Below are positions 18,264 through 27,593 of a DNA stretch of 64,000 bases, in pieces. The DNA lies in the NCBI GenBank assembly GCA_964531335.1, contig CAZHEV010000005.1, positions 124,001-188,000 of the forward strand, written 5' to 3'. This stretch comes from CAZHEV01 sp964531335 [NCBI: uncultured bacterium] (GTDB lineage Bacteria > Eisenbacteria > RBG-16-71-46 > CAZHEV01). The position numbers were made by a program, and so were the translations under genes. Every line of letters starts with the position of its first letter. The first letter of the stretch is position 1. The notes under the pieces were generated by a model, which saw only the letters and a program-made list of their open reading frames with translations, was not told where the DNA came from and did no database searches.

Positions 18264-19517
18264 CTAAGCCTCCTTCTTCTTCTTTTCTCCCCTGTGAGTG
18301 AGGATGGGCGCGGCCTTTGAAGATATGACCTCCTTGGTGACCGTGCACCCGGTAACGTCCATCCTCGAAGGCAGGTCGTACATTATATCCACCATCACGT
18401 CCTCTATGACCGCTCTGAGGCCCCTGGCCCCGGTGCCCCTCTTCATGGCCAGCTTGGCGACCTCCTGCAGCGCCCCCTCGGTGAATTCCAGCTTCACCCC
18501 TTCCATCTCGAAGAACCTCTTGAACTGCCGCACTATGGCGTTCTTCGGGCGGGTGAGTATCTCGACGAGGGCGTTCTGGTCCAAAGCGTCGAGCGCCGCC
18601 ACGACGGGCAACCGCCCGATAAGCTCCGGGATAAGGCCGTACTTCAACAGATCGTCCGGCTCGCAGAGGGCGAGTACCTCGCCTATCTGCCGCTCCAGCC
18701 TGCTGCGGATCGAAGCCCCGAAACCCATGACCTTCTGGCTGACCCTTCTCTCTATAACCTTGTCGAGTCCCTGGAACGCGCCCCCGCATATGAACAATAT
18801 GTCCTTGGTGTTCACCTCGATGTACTTCTGCTGCGGGTGCTTCCTGCCCCCTTGAGGCGGGACGTTCGCCACGGTGCCCTCGAGTATCTTCAGCAGGGCC
18901 TGCTGGACGCCTTCACCGGAGACGTCGCGCGTGATCGAAGGGTTCTCGCTCTTACGCGCTATCTTGTCGATCTCGTCTATGTACACTATTCCGCGCTCGG
19001 CGTTGACCAGATTGAAGTCAGCGTTTTGGAGCAGCCGCACGAGTATGTTCTCGACGTCCTCGCCGACATAGCCCGCCTCGGTAACCGCGGTCGCATCAAC
19101 TATGGCGAACGGCACCTTGAGGAATCGCGCAAGCGTTCTCGCCAGCAGCGTTTTGCCGGTCCCCGTCGGACCTATCAACAGTATGTTGCTCTTTTCCAGC
19201 TCCACGTCATCCGTCGGGCTGCTGGAGAAGATGCGCAGGTAGTGGTTGTACACCGCTACGGAGAGGGTCTTCTTCGCCCTCTCCTGACCGATGACGTACT
19301 CGTCGAGTATGCGTTTTATCTCAGCGGGCTTCGACAGCTTTTCCCTGCTGGTCGGATACTCGTGCTCGGTCTCGCCCTCGAGGATGTCGTTGCACAGCTT
19401 CACGCATTCGCTGCAGATGTACACCGAGGGCCCCGACACCAGGCGGGCGACCTCTTCCTGGCCCCTGCCGCAGAAAGAACATCTTATGGGATGGGGCGAT
19501 CCGCTCCTCCTCTTCAC
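18264..19517 (-). CDS. clpX: ClpX, ATP-binding unfoldase subunit of ClpXP
   Basis: 417 residues from the chosen start. The N-terminal zinc-binding domain has the four Cys of CSFCGRGQ and CSECVKLC; then the AAA+ domain with Walker [12 protein letters not shown], Walker B VYIDEIDK, and the sensor-2/RGTGARGLR region. ClpX hexamers unfold tagged substrates and feed them to ClpP, encoded just upstream. The frame could start at 19559, but GTG 19517 is preceded by GGAGGAG at ideal distance and gives the familiar short basic N-terminus ([12 protein letters not shown]), so I prefer it. Between clpP and lon in one operon. Confidence 0.96.
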   Translation of the reverse strand: MKRRSGSPHPIRCSFCGRGQEEVARLVSGPSVYICSECVKLCNDILEGETEHEYPTSREKLSKPAEIKRILDEYVIGQERAKKTLSVAVYNHYLRIFSSSPTDDVELEKSNILLIGPTGTGKTLLARTLARFLKVPFAIVDATAVTEAGYVGEDVENILVRLLQNADFNLVNAERGIVYIDEIDKIARKSENPSITRDVSGEGVQQALLKILEGTVANVPPQGGRKHPQQKYIEVNTKDILFICGGAFQGLDKVIERRVSQKVMGFGASIRSRLERQIGEVLALCEPDDLLKYGLIPELIGRLPVVAALDALDQNALVEILTRPKNAIVRQFKRFFEMEGVKLEFTEGALQEVAKLAMKRGTGARGLRAVIEDVMVDIMYDLPSRMDVTGCTVTKEVISSKAAPILTHRGEKKKKEA

Positions 19518-19602
19518 TTCCAACTCCTCCGGATTTTGCGTTATATGGGCCGGCACCACCGGTCACGGCGACTGGGCGGATCGCGCCGCTCCGGCGGACT
19601 CA

Positions 19603-20187
19603 TCATTTGCGCTTGATTATGACCTCGTCTACCAGTCCGTAGTCTTTGGCCTCGTCGCCGGACATGAAGTAGTTCCTATCCGAATCCCTGCTTATCTTTT
19701 CCACGGGCTGCCCCGTGTGCTTGTGAAGTATCTCGTCTATCCTGTGCCTCAACCCCAGGATCTCCCTCGCGTAGATCTCGATGTCGCTCGCCTGCCCCTG
19801 GCTGATGCCCAGCGGCTGGTGGATCATCACCCGCGAGTGGGGCAGAGCGGACCTCTTCCCTTTCTCTCCCGCCGCGAGAAGGACCGCGCCCATCGACGCC
19901 GCCTGGCCTACGCACATCGTCGCCACGCTGGGTTTGATGAACTGCATGGTGTCGTATATGGCCAGACCCGCGGTGACCGACCCCCCCGGGGAGTTTATGT
20001 ACAGGTTGATGTCACGGTCGGGGTCATCGGCCTCCAGAAACAACATCTGGGCTATTATCACGTTCGAGACGGTGTCGTCCACCACCGAGCCCAGGAACAC
20101 TATCCTGTCCTTCAGAAGCCTGGAATAGATATCAAGCGCCCGCTCCCCCCTCGGACTTTGCTCGACTACCCACGGTACCAGCGTCAT
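19603..20187 (-). CDS. clpP: ClpP, proteolytic subunit of Clp protease
   Basis: 194 residues, standard ClpP length. The catalytic triad is visible: Ser in [10 protein letters not shown], His in SRVMIHQP, and Asp in SRDSDRNYF. The N-terminal [20 protein letters not shown] is typical. It forms the tetradecameric peptidase chamber used with ClpX. The start ATG 20187 has AGGGGGA upstream. It lies 3 bp after tig, so translational coupling is likely, and 85 bp before clpX. Confidence 0.97.
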   Translation of the reverse strand: MTLVPWVVEQSPRGERALDIYSRLLKDRIVFLGSVVDDTVSNVIIAQMLFLEADDPDRDINLYINSPGGSVTAGLAIYDTMQFIKPSVATMCVGQAASMGAVLLAAGEKGKRSALPHSRVMIHQPLGISQGQASDIEIYAREILGLRHRIDEILHKHTGQPVEKISRDSDRNYFMSGDEAKDYGLVDEVIIKRK

Positions 20188-20190
20188 TGT

Positions 20191-21474
20191 CTATCCCCCT
20201 TGAGGCTGCGGCCTGGGCTTGGACTCGAGTTTAGCGTCAACCTTGTCCATCAACATGTCCACGACCTTCTTGGCCTTCAGTCTGTCTCTGACCCGCTCGG
20301 CCATCTCCTTCTCCTCGACGGCCGGCCTGAGCCGGCCGGTCTCCTTCATTCTACGTATCTCGGCGCTGACCTCCTGATCGCCGACCTCGACGCCCTCCCG
20401 CTCGGCGATCGCGTCGAGCAGCAGGTCCTTCCGGACCCGGCGGACGACCTGAGGTCTATAGCGCTCCTCGAGGTCCTTTTTCTCCTTCTCGCTCAGCTCG
20501 GCCCCCTGCGTCATCGCCTCGACGAATTGTCTGCCCAGCGACTCGACGAGGCTGTCGGGAGCATCGAAGGGATGCCTGGAGAGGAGCTCGTCTATCAGCT
20601 TCTCCTCCAACCGCTTACGGCTGGACATGGCCTCCTCGGCTCTCATGTTGTCGGCGATCCGGGCCTCCAGCTGCTCCAAGGTGGCGTAGTCGCTGACCCG
20701 CCTGGCAAACTTATCGTCAAGATCGGGCAGTCTCTTTTCCTTGATCTCCTTGACGTCAACGGAATAAGAGACCGACTTCCCGGCGAGCTCCACGTTGGCG
20801 AAATGGGCGGGGTAGTTGACGTCCACCCGCTTGACGTCGCCTTCACGGACGCCCTCCAGCGCCTCCGCGAACTCCGGCAGCAAGGAGGAGGAACCCAGCT
20901 CGAGCGCGAAGTCCTTGTGCTTCTCGCCGATCGCCTCCCCGGTCTCGGGATCCACGCTCCTGTAGTCGATCACGAGATAGTCCCCAAGGCGTGCCTCCCT
21001 GTCAACCTTGTGGAAGTCCGCCTGCGACTCTCTGATCTTGTCGAGCTCGGCGGAGATCTCCGGCTCGCCGATCTCGTAGACCTCGCCCACGATCTCCAGG
21101 CCCTCCAGATCCGAGAGGTCCACATCTATCGTCGGCATCACCTCGACGGTCGCCCTGAACTTCAAGGGGCCCCCTTCGATATAGGTTATGTCCCCGAAGG
21201 TGGCGCTCGTGACCGGCATCAAGTCCGTCTCCTGGAGGGCCTGACGATAGGCGTCGGTCACCGCCTTCTGATAGAACTCCGCCTTTATGGTATCGGCGTA
21301 CTTCTGCTCTATAAGGTCCCTGGGCGCCTTGCCCTTCCTGAACCCCGGCACGGACACCTTCTTGCGCAGCTCGGCAACCACCTCCTCGCGCTGCCGCCGC
21401 GCGTGCTCGGGGGCAAGTTCCACCTCCAGGGTCTTTTTCCACTTCCCCTCTTCCTTGACGTCCACCTTGACCAT
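20191..21474 (-). CDS. tig: Trigger factor, ribosome-associated chaperone
   Basis: 427 residues, near the E. coli length of 432. The N-terminal ribosome-binding domain includes the GFRKGKAP signature (residues about 44-51), followed by an FKBP-type peptidyl-prolyl isomerase domain (about 150-240) and a long helical C-terminal chaperone domain. It binds nascent chains at the ribosome exit tunnel. First gene of tig-clpP-clpX-lon and the first gene after tRNA-Leu; the strong promoter before the tRNA may serve both. Start ATG 21474 with AAAGGA upstream. Confidence 0.95.
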   Translation of the reverse strand: MVKVDVKEEGKWKKTLEVELAPEHARRQREEVVAELRKKVSVPGFRKGKAPRDLIEQKYADTIKAEFYQKAVTDAYRQALQETDLMPVTSATFGDITYIEGGPLKFRATVEVMPTIDVDLSDLEGLEIVGEVYEIGEPEISAELDKIRESQADFHKVDREARLGDYLVIDYRSVDPETGEAIGEKHKDFALELGSSSLLPEFAEALEGVREGDVKRVDVNYPAHFANVELAGKSVSYSVDVKEIKEKRLPDLDDKFARRVSDYATLEQLEARIADNMRAEEAMSSRKRLEEKLIDELLSRHPFDAPDSLVESLGRQFVEAMTQGAELSEKEKKDLEERYRPQVVRRVRKDLLLDAIAEREGVEVGDQEVSAEIRRMKETGRLRPAVEEKEMAERVRDRLKAKKVVDMLMDKVDAKLESKPRPQPQGG

Positions 21475-21643
21475 GTCTGGTTTTCCTTTATTGATCAGTC
21501 CATCTCAGACCGGAGACCGGCCCGCGGCCCGGCCGAGAGCGGCCGCTCCGCCCTGGCGTACCTGTCCCCGGACCCTAACCCATCAAATCGACGCCGGACC
21601 CGCCGGCCGGAACGAGGGCGCTGCGCACGGCCCGGTCGGCGGG

Positions 21644-21728
21644 TGGTGCGAGAGGGGGGACTTGAACCCCCATGAGTTTCCTCACTGGATCCTAAGTCCA
21701 GCGCGTCTGCCAGTTCCGCCACTCTCGC
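21644..21728 (-). tRNA. tRNA-Leu (anticodon UAG)
   Basis: An 85-nt class II tRNA including an encoded 3' CCA. Acceptor stem GCGAGAG/CTCTCGC, anticodon stem CTGGA/TCCAG with loop CTTAGGA giving anticodon TAG, a long variable arm (GAGGAAACTC), and T arm GGGGG TTCAAGT CCCCC. It lies 170 bp before tig on the same strand. Confidence 0.95.
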
Positions 21729-21784
21729 CGCCCGGTTTCCGCGAACACACGATCAGCCAGAGTAGTACCTAAGGCCCTGCAAGG

Positions 21785-21813
21785 CAAGTATAACAGCGCG
21801 GACTAATACCTTC
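21785..21813 (-). promoter_or_regulatory. Sigma-70-type promoter for tRNA-Leu (and possibly tig operon)
   Basis: TTGAAG (21813-21808), 17 bp, TATACT (21790-21785) on the minus strand. Predicted transcription start is near 21778, 50 bp before the tRNA 5' end. No terminator is visible between the tRNA and tig, so read-through is plausible. Confidence 0.6.
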
Positions 21814-21888
21814 AAGGAAGGCAGGGGGGCGGAGGCCGGAGGGGCCCCTCACCCCCCGCGGGAGCGGGTATGAGAACAGGGCACGTTA

Positions 21889-22371
21889 TCAGAAGAAAGT
21901 CCACCCTAAGGTGAACTTGAAGTCGGGGGAGTCCGCTAGCCCGGCCTTGGCCTCGAGGAAGAACCGGTCCCCGCCGGAGAGGCCTTTCTCTATTCCGGCC
22001 AGGATGTTGAGGCCGAGCTCCGTCTCGGTATCGTCGCCCAGTCCATTACCGTCGAAGGACAGGAAGTTGATCCCCAAACCTCCTCCGGCGTAAGGGGTCC
22101 ATACGTCCCAGTTCTCTCTGAAGCGATAGGAGCCTTCGAGGTTGACGGCAAGAAGGGTCAGATCATCACCGATGCCCAACTCGACGTTAGGTTGAAAGCG
22201 AATGTGCCTCGCAAAGTGTCCGAAATCCATATGGGCGCCGAAATGGAACTGGTCCGGGTCTATGGTGGCTCCCAACCGCGGTCCCCAGCCACGATACCCG
22301 ACGTCGTCCTGCGCCGCCGCCGGGGCAACTCCAAGGAAAACAATCGAAAGCACAACCGCAAAGACTCGCAT
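21889..22371 (-). CDS. Small outer-membrane beta-barrel protein
   Basis: 160 residues with a clear Sec signal peptide (MRVFAVVLSIVFLGVAPAAAQ, cleavage likely after AAA) and alternating hydrophobic/polar strands ending in FTLGWTFF; a C-terminal Phe is the BAM-recognition feature of outer-membrane barrels. It resembles the OmpA/OmpW-like eight-stranded barrel fold in size, but no family signature is firm. Function unknown; its presence supports a double-membrane cell. Flanked by the tRNA-Leu promoter and leuB with no obvious operon link. Confidence 0.75.
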   Translation of the reverse strand: MRVFAVVLSIVFLGVAPAAAQDDVGYRGWGPRLGATIDPDQFHFGAHMDFGHFARHIRFQPNVELGIGDDLTLLAVNLEGSYRFRENWDVWTPYAGGGLGINFLSFDGNGLGDDTETELGLNILAGIEKGLSGGDRFFLEAKAGLADSPDFKFTLGWTFF

Positions 22372-22590
22372 CTCCTGTCCCCTTTCTCAATGCCGGCGGT
22401 CTTACATGAGTCTTTCCACTTAAGAGCCCGCCGCCGAGAGGGCCTGTGGACTCGAGCGCAACACGATGCGGAGCCCCCGCCTGCGCCGCTCGCCTTCCCG
22501 CCATCTTCGCAACGCCCGGGCCGCCATTATAGAGGGGAATCCCTTATTCCATGGCAGGGGATCGTCCGGACCGCAGGCAAGGCGCGCACC

Positions 22591-23664
22591 TCAGCCCTTC
22601 GAGGCGAGCTCCTCCGCGACGGCGTCTCCTATCTCCGAGGTGGACATGCCGCTCTTGGTGGTGAGCGAGCTGACCTTTCCGTTTACCAGGCAGTACTCGA
22701 CCGCGTCCTCGACCGCGAGGGCGGCGTCAGCCTCGCCGAGAAAGTCCAGCATCATCTGCACCGCCGCGATCGAGGCTATGGGGTTCGCCACGCCCTTGCC
22801 GGCGTGCTTCGGGGCGGAGCCGTGTATGGGCTCGAACATCGACACCTGACCCGGATGTATGTTGCCCGAGGCGGCGACGCCCATCCCGCCCTGAAGCATG
22901 GCGCCCAGGTCGGTTATGATATCCCCGAACATATTCGTCGTGACTATGACGTCGAACCAATCGGGGTTCTTTATCATCCACATGCAGGCGGCGTCCACGT
23001 ACGCATGATCTTTTTCTATCTCGGGGTACTCCTCGCCCACCTCCTGGAAGACCCTCGTCCAGATATCCTGGGCCCTGATTGCGTTAGCCTTGTCCACGAG
23101 CGTCAGGCGCTTCTTGGCGTCCCGCTTCCGGCAAAGCTCGTACGCGTACCTTACGCAGCGCTCCACGCCGTCCCGGGTGTATATGAGCTCCTGAACGGCG
23201 ACCTCGTGCGGCGTGCCTTTCTTCAGGATCCCCCCCAGCCCGGCGTACACGTCCTCGGTGTTCTCCCGGACGACAACCATATCGAGGTCTTCGGGCTTTA
23301 TGTTCTTCAGCGGGGTAAGATGTTCGGCGTAGAGCTTGATCGGTCTCAGGTTGATATAAAGGTCGAGCTTGAATCTTATCCCGGCTATGACGGCTCTTTC
23401 AACCAAGCCGGTCTCTACGCGCGGATCGCCTATTGCGCCCAGTAGGATCGCGTCCCTTTTTCTCAGATCGTCTATGACGGAATCCGGAAACAACTCCCCC
23501 GTCTTCAGGTAGTGCTCCGAGCCGTGCGGGTACTCCGTGAGCTCGGTCTTGAAGCCGTGCTTCTCCGCCGCCACCGCCAGGACCTTCAGGGCCTCCTCGA
23601 TCACCTCGTGCCCGATGCCGTCCCCCCGGAGAACCGCTATATCGTAAACCCTGTCCTCTTTCAT
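22591..23664 (-). CDS. leuB: 3-isopropylmalate dehydrogenase family enzyme
   Basis: 357 residues. The N-terminus (VLRGDGIGHEV) and LGAIGDPRVETG are family features; substrate and metal residues appear in NLRPIKLY, VRENTEDVYAG, and the Asp-rich segment after NMFGDIITDLGA. It oxidatively decarboxylates 3-isopropylmalate in leucine synthesis. It sits directly after leuC and leuD, which supports LeuB over isocitrate or tartrate dehydrogenase. Related specificities (homoisocitrate, methylmalate) cannot be excluded, and no leuA is in the window. Confidence 0.88.
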   Translation of the reverse strand: MKEDRVYDIAVLRGDGIGHEVIEEALKVLAVAAEKHGFKTELTEYPHGSEHYLKTGELFPDSVIDDLRKRDAILLGAIGDPRVETGLVERAVIAGIRFKLDLYINLRPIKLYAEHLTPLKNIKPEDLDMVVVRENTEDVYAGLGGILKKGTPHEVAVQELIYTRDGVERCVRYAYELCRKRDAKKRLTLVDKANAIRAQDIWTRVFQEVGEEYPEIEKDHAYVDAACMWMIKNPDWFDVIVTTNMFGDIITDLGAMLQGGMGVAASGNIHPGQVSMFEPIHGSAPKHAGKGVANPIASIAAVQMMLDFLGEADAALAVEDAVEYCLVNGKVSSLTTKSGMSTSEIGDAVAEELASKG

Positions 23665-23674
23665 CCCTTCTCCC

Positions 23675-24172
23675 TCAGTCGTCCCTCAGCTTGGATACGA
23701 CATAGTTCATCAGTCCTCCGGCGTCTATTATCTCCCTAATGAAAGGAGGGAAGCCGCCGGCCTGGCAGCTCTTTCCGCTGCTCAGATTCACTATCGTCCC
23801 GGAGGCGGGATCGATCTCAAGCCTGTCGACCGCCTTGGCGCCCGCCACCGCGTCGGGGCACTCGAAGATGGGAAGCCCGACGTTAATGGAGTTACGGTAG
23901 AATATCCTGGCGAAAGACACGGCCACCACGGCGCCGACCCCGCATGACTTGATGGCAAGCGGGGCGAGCTCCCGCGAGCTGCCGCAGCCGAAGTTGTCCT
24001 CCGCCACTATTATATCCCCCGGCTCCACGGCCGAGGCGAAGCCCTTGTCAAGGTCCTCCAGAGCGTGAGGAGCGATATCCTCGGGCTCGGAGAGATGGCA
24101 GTACCTGCCGGGGATTATCACGTCCGTGTCAACGTTCTTGCCGTAGCGCCAGACCTTGCCCTGTATCTTCAT
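23675..24172 (-). CDS. leuD: 3-isopropylmalate dehydratase small subunit
   Basis: 165 residues, the short LeuD/HacB type. Conserved segments are [13 protein letters not shown] near the N-terminus, [14 protein letters not shown], and [11 protein letters not shown]. This swivel domain pairs with LeuC to isomerise 2- to 3-isopropylmalate. It lies 4 bp after leuC and 10 bp before leuB, so the three are almost surely one transcript. The [10 protein letters not shown] loop that influences substrate choice is LeuD-like, but homoaconitase-type use is possible. Confidence 0.92.
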   Translation of the reverse strand: MKIQGKVWRYGKNVDTDVIIPGRYCHLSEPEDIAPHALEDLDKGFASAVEPGDIIVAEDNFGCGSSRELAPLAIKSCGVGAVVAVSFARIFYRNSINVGLPIFECPDAVAGAKAVDRLEIDPASGTIVNLSSGKSCQAGGFPPFIREIIDAGGLMNYVVSKLRDD

Positions 24173-24176
24173 CCCT

Positions 24177-25454
24177 CTACCTCTGGTCTCCCAGCTCGTC
24201 GGGGGTCGCGATTCTGCCGAGCACCGCGCTGGCCGCCGCCACCGCCGGCCCCGCCAGGTACACCCGGCTCCCGGGGTGTCCCATCCTTCCCACGAAGTTC
24301 CTGTTGGTCGTGGCCACGCACACCTCGCCGTCGGCGAGGACCCCCATGTGTCCCCCGACGCATGCGCCGCACGTCGGCGTGCTCACCGCGCACTGAGCCT
24401 CGATGAGCGCGCTTATTATCCCCTCCTTCAGGGCTTCCTTGTACACTCGCTGACTGCCGGGCAGTACTATCGCGCGCACCTGCGGCGATACCTTCCTGCC
24501 TTCGAGCACCCGCGCGGCCTCGCGCAGGTCCTCGAGCCTGCCGTTGGTGCAAGCGCCGATGAGGGCCTGGTCGATCCTCGTCTCGGGCAGGTCTCTCACC
24601 GGCCTTACCTTATCCGGAAGAGGGGGCTCGGCGACCACGGGCTCTATCTCCGAAAGATCTATCTCGAGCGTTCGCTCGTACTCGGCGTCCGGGTCCGGAT
24701 TGGCGGCCTCCCAGGCCCTGTCCGCCCGGCCCTCGAGGTATGCCTCGGTAACTTCGTCCGCGGGGAATACGCCGGTCTTCGCGCCGGCTTCTATGGCCAT
24801 GTTGGCGATCGTCAGCCGGTCGGACATCTTGAGTCCGGCCACGCCGTCTCCGGTGAACTCGAGGCTCTTATAGACGGCGCCGTCCACGCCCAGCACCCCG
24901 ACTGCGGTAAGCACTACGTCTTTGGCGCAGGCCCAACCTGTCAGCGCCCCGCTCAGCACCACCTTTATCGAAGCCGGCGCCCGCAGCCATACCTCGCCCG
25001 TGGCGAAGGCCGCGGCGACATCGGTGCTGCCGACGCCGGTCGCGAAGGCCCCGAGAGCCCCATAGGTGCAGGTGTGGGAGTCGCCACCTATTATGAGCTC
25101 CCCTGGCGCGATGAGCCCCTCCTCGGGGATAAGCACGTGCTCGATCCCCATCCTGCCTATCTCGAAGTAGTTGGATATCCTGTGGCTGCGGGCGAACTCC
25201 CGGAAGATCTTGGCCAGCTCCGCGGCCTGTATGTCCTTGTTCGGCGTGAAGTGGTCCGGGACCAGGATCAACCGGTCCTTGTCGAAGATCCTTTCGATGC
25301 CGGCCTTGCGCATCTCACGTATGGCCAGCACGCCGGACAGCTCGTTCGCCAGGACCCAGTCCACCTTCGCGCTGACTATTTGACCCACCTCAACGCCGTC
25401 CAGCCCGGCATGCCGGGCGAGGATCTTCTGTGCCGTCGTCTGCTTGGTCGTCAT
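24177..25454 (-). CDS. leuC: 3-isopropylmalate dehydratase large subunit (LeuC, HacA-type)
   Basis: About 425 residues, the shorter two-subunit archaeal-style LeuC/HacA form. [4Fe-4S] ligand cysteines are in GACTNGRLEDL and STPTCGACVGGH; GDSHTCTYGALGAFATGVGSTD is the other aconitase signature. It catalyses the isopropylmalate isomerase step with LeuD. ATG 25454 is chosen over the in-frame TTG 25460. It starts 2 bp after an acyl-CoA dehydrogenase stop with hardly any Shine-Dalgarno site, suggesting coupling to that catabolic gene, an unexpected partner for leucine synthesis. Confidence 0.92.
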   Translation of the reverse strand: MTTKQTTAQKILARHAGLDGVEVGQIVSAKVDWVLANELSGVLAIREMRKAGIERIFDKDRLILVPDHFTPNKDIQAAELAKIFREFARSHRISNYFEIGRMGIEHVLIPEEGLIAPGELIIGGDSHTCTYGALGAFATGVGSTDVAAAFATGEVWLRAPASIKVVLSGALTGWACAKDVVLTAVGVLGVDGAVYKSLEFTGDGVAGLKMSDRLTIANMAIEAGAKTGVFPADEVTEAYLEGRADRAWEAANPDPDAEYERTLEIDLSEIEPVVAEPPLPDKVRPVRDLPETRIDQALIGACTNGRLEDLREAARVLEGRKVSPQVRAIVLPGSQRVYKEALKEGIISALIEAQCAVSTPTCGACVGGHMGVLADGEVCVATTNRNFVGRMGHPGSRVYLAGPAVAAASAVLGRIATPDELGDQR

Positions 25455-25456
25455 AA

Positions 25457-26614
25457 TCAAGTCTTAGCCTTGCGGGGGGAAAGTAACTTCGAAGCGATGA
25501 CCAGGCGCTGAATCTCGGAGGTGCCTTCGTAAATCTCCATGACCCGCGATTCGCGATAGTATCGCTCTACCTTGTACTCCTTAGTGTAACCGTAGCCGCC
25601 GTGGATTTGGAGCGCTTTGTGTGCTATCCAGGTCGCCGCCTCGGAAGCGTACAGCTTGCACTTCGCTGACGCGTCCGAGTAGGATTGACCGCTGTCCTTC
25701 AGCCATGACGCGTGGTAAGTGAGCAGCCGCGCCGCCTCGAGCTTGACCGACATCTCCGCGATCATCGACTGGATCGCCTGTAGTTTGGCCAGCGGCCGTC
25801 CGAACTGCTCTCTCTGCTTGGAGTAGGAAACCGCCTCCTCGAGCGCCCCCTGCGCCACTCCAACCGCCTGTCCGGCGACGCCTATGCGGCCGCTGTCGAG
25901 AGTTGACAGAAAGACCTTGAAACCCTGTCCTTCCTCCCCGAGCAGCGCCTCCTCGGGCACCCGGCAGTCCTCGAAGATCAACTCGGACGTGGGCGAAGAG
26001 GCGACCGCCATCTTCTCCTCGTCCTTGCCCGCGGAGAAACCGGGGGTCGTCGCTTCAACCATAAAGGCCGAGATACCGCGCGTTCCGGCCTCGGGGTCCG
26101 TCATCGCGGTGATAATCACGAAGTCGGCCACGGAGCCGTTCGTGATGAAGGTCTTTGTGCCGTTTATCACGTACTCGGCTCCGTCCTTGACCGCCGTTGT
26201 TTTCTGCGCCCCCGCGTCGGAGCCCGCGCCGGGCTCGGTGAGAGCGAACGCCCCCAGCAGCGAGCCCTCGGCCGCCCCTTTCAGATACCGGCTCTTCTGG
26301 TCCTCGGTGCCGTACTTGAGAAGAGGCGGGGCGAGCAGAGAGTTGTGCAGATTGAACGTCATGCTCGCGGCGGCGCTTCTCTTGGTGATCTCAATGACCG
26401 CTAAGATATAGGCCAAGAAGGAGGCGCCTACGCCTCCGTATTCCTCGGGGACAGTGATGCCCAGGAGCCCAAGCTCCGACATCTTGTCCACCAGGTCCCG
26501 AGGGAAGTCCTTGTTTCTGTCGAGCTCGTCCGCGCGCGGAGCCAGCTCCGCTTCCGCGAAGTCCTTCGCCGCTTTCTGTATCAGCAGCTCTTCATCACTA
26601 AAATCGAAGTTCAC
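25457..26614 (-). CDS. Acyl-CoA dehydrogenase (short/branched-chain type)
   Basis: 385 residues, a full-length FAD-dependent acyl-CoA dehydrogenase. Family motifs: GAFALTEPGAGSDAG (FAD/substrate), the FITNGSVADF strand, REQFGRPLAKLQAIQ, QIHGGYGYTKEY, and IYEGTSEIQR with the catalytic Glu in the MCAD/SCAD position. It introduces the alpha-beta double bond and passes electrons to ETF, encoded 4 kb away. GTG start at 26614 after GGAGAG. Last of the run of ADH, 3-hydroxyacyl-CoA dehydrogenase and enoyl-CoA hydratase genes, directly before leuC. Chain-length specificity cannot be read. Confidence 0.92.
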   Translation of the reverse strand: MNFDFSDEELLIQKAAKDFAEAELAPRADELDRNKDFPRDLVDKMSELGLLGITVPEEYGGVGASFLAYILAVIEITKRSAAASMTFNLHNSLLAPPLLKYGTEDQKSRYLKGAAEGSLLGAFALTEPGAGSDAGAQKTTAVKDGAEYVINGTKTFITNGSVADFVIITAMTDPEAGTRGISAFMVEATTPGFSAGKDEEKMAVASSPTSELIFEDCRVPEEALLGEEGQGFKVFLSTLDSGRIGVAGQAVGVAQGALEEAVSYSKQREQFGRPLAKLQAIQSMIAEMSVKLEAARLLTYHASWLKDSGQSYSDASAKCKLYASEAATWIAHKALQIHGGYGYTKEYKVERYYRESRVMEIYEGTSEIQRLVIASKLLSPRKAKT

Positions 26615-26664
26615 TGTCTCTCCAACTTGTTCCCGCCGGCGCCCGCCGGCGCCGGGCGAAGCCG

Positions 26665-27447
26665 CTACTTGTTCTTGAACTCCGCCTTCCTCTTGTCCAG
26701 GAACGCCTTGAGCCCTTCCTTCATGTCCTCGGTGGCCGATACCAGTCCGAACAAGTTCGCCTCCAAGTCGCAGCCCTCTCCGAAGGACATCTCCAAGCCC
26801 TTATGGACGGCTTCCATCGCGAACCGCACGGCTATCGGCCCCTTTGACAAGATGGTCTCCATCATCTTCTCGGCCTGCGACAGAGCCTCTCCGGGCTCCA
26901 CGACCTTGTTGACCAGTCCGATCCGATGGGCCTCCTGCGCGTCTATCATCTCGCCGGTCATCACCAGCTCCAGCGCCAGCCCCTTTCCCATCAGCCTCGC
27001 GAGCCTCTGGGTCCCCGCGAACCCTGGGATGATCCCTAGGTTCACCTCGGGCTGGCCGAACTTCGCGTTGGACGAGGCGACCCTCAGCGTGCAGGCCATC
27101 GCCAGCTCGCAGCCTCCCCCGAGAGCGAAGCCGTTCACGGCCGCCACCACGGGCTTGCCCAGGTTCTCGATCGTCCGGAAAGCATCCTGCCCGTGAAGCG
27201 CGAACTCCCTGGCGCCCATGGGCGAGAGATCCGCCAACTCGGATATGTCGGCTCCGGCGACAAAGGCCTTGTCCCCCGAGCCCGTCACTATCACCCCCAT
27301 TACCTCGCCGTCGGCCTTCGCCTCCAGGAAGGCGGACTTGAGCTCGGCCACCGTAAGCGAGTTCAGGGCGTTCATCACCTTCGGGCGATTCACCGTAACG
27401 TATGCTATCTTGCCCTTCTTCTCGTACAGCACGTTCTCATACGCCAT
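26665..27447 (-). CDS. Enoyl-CoA hydratase (crotonase)
   Basis: 260 residues from ATG 27447, which has GAAGGAGG upstream. Crotonase fold with the oxyanion segment FVAGADISEL, catalytic Glu in GGGCELAMAC and the second Glu in FGQPEVNLGIIPGFAGTQRL, so both general acid/base residues are present and hydratase rather than isomerase activity is expected. It hydrates 2-enoyl-CoA to 3-hydroxyacyl-CoA, preceding the dehydrogenase encoded upstream. A much longer upstream reading in this frame overlaps the neighbouring gene and is not real. Confidence 0.92.
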   Translation of the reverse strand: MAYENVLYEKKGKIAYVTVNRPKVMNALNSLTVAELKSAFLEAKADGEVMGVIVTGSGDKAFVAGADISELADLSPMGAREFALHGQDAFRTIENLGKPVVAAVNGFALGGGCELAMACTLRVASSNAKFGQPEVNLGIIPGFAGTQRLARLMGKGLALELVMTGEMIDAQEAHRIGLVNKVVEPGEALSQAEKMMETILSKGPIAVRFAMEAVHKGLEMSFGEGCDLEANLFGLVSATEDMKEGLKAFLDKRKAEFKNK

Positions 27448-27593
27448 CACTGCCTCCTTCGCGCGCCCGGATGTCATGGAAGACGGCCGTCTCTTCGCCG
27501 GCCGTCCCTTCCACCCCGGCCGTTCCGGCCGTTCCGGCTCGCGGGATCCCTCACCCAACGAGCGCGGGATACGGCCGCGCGGGCGAATCCCGC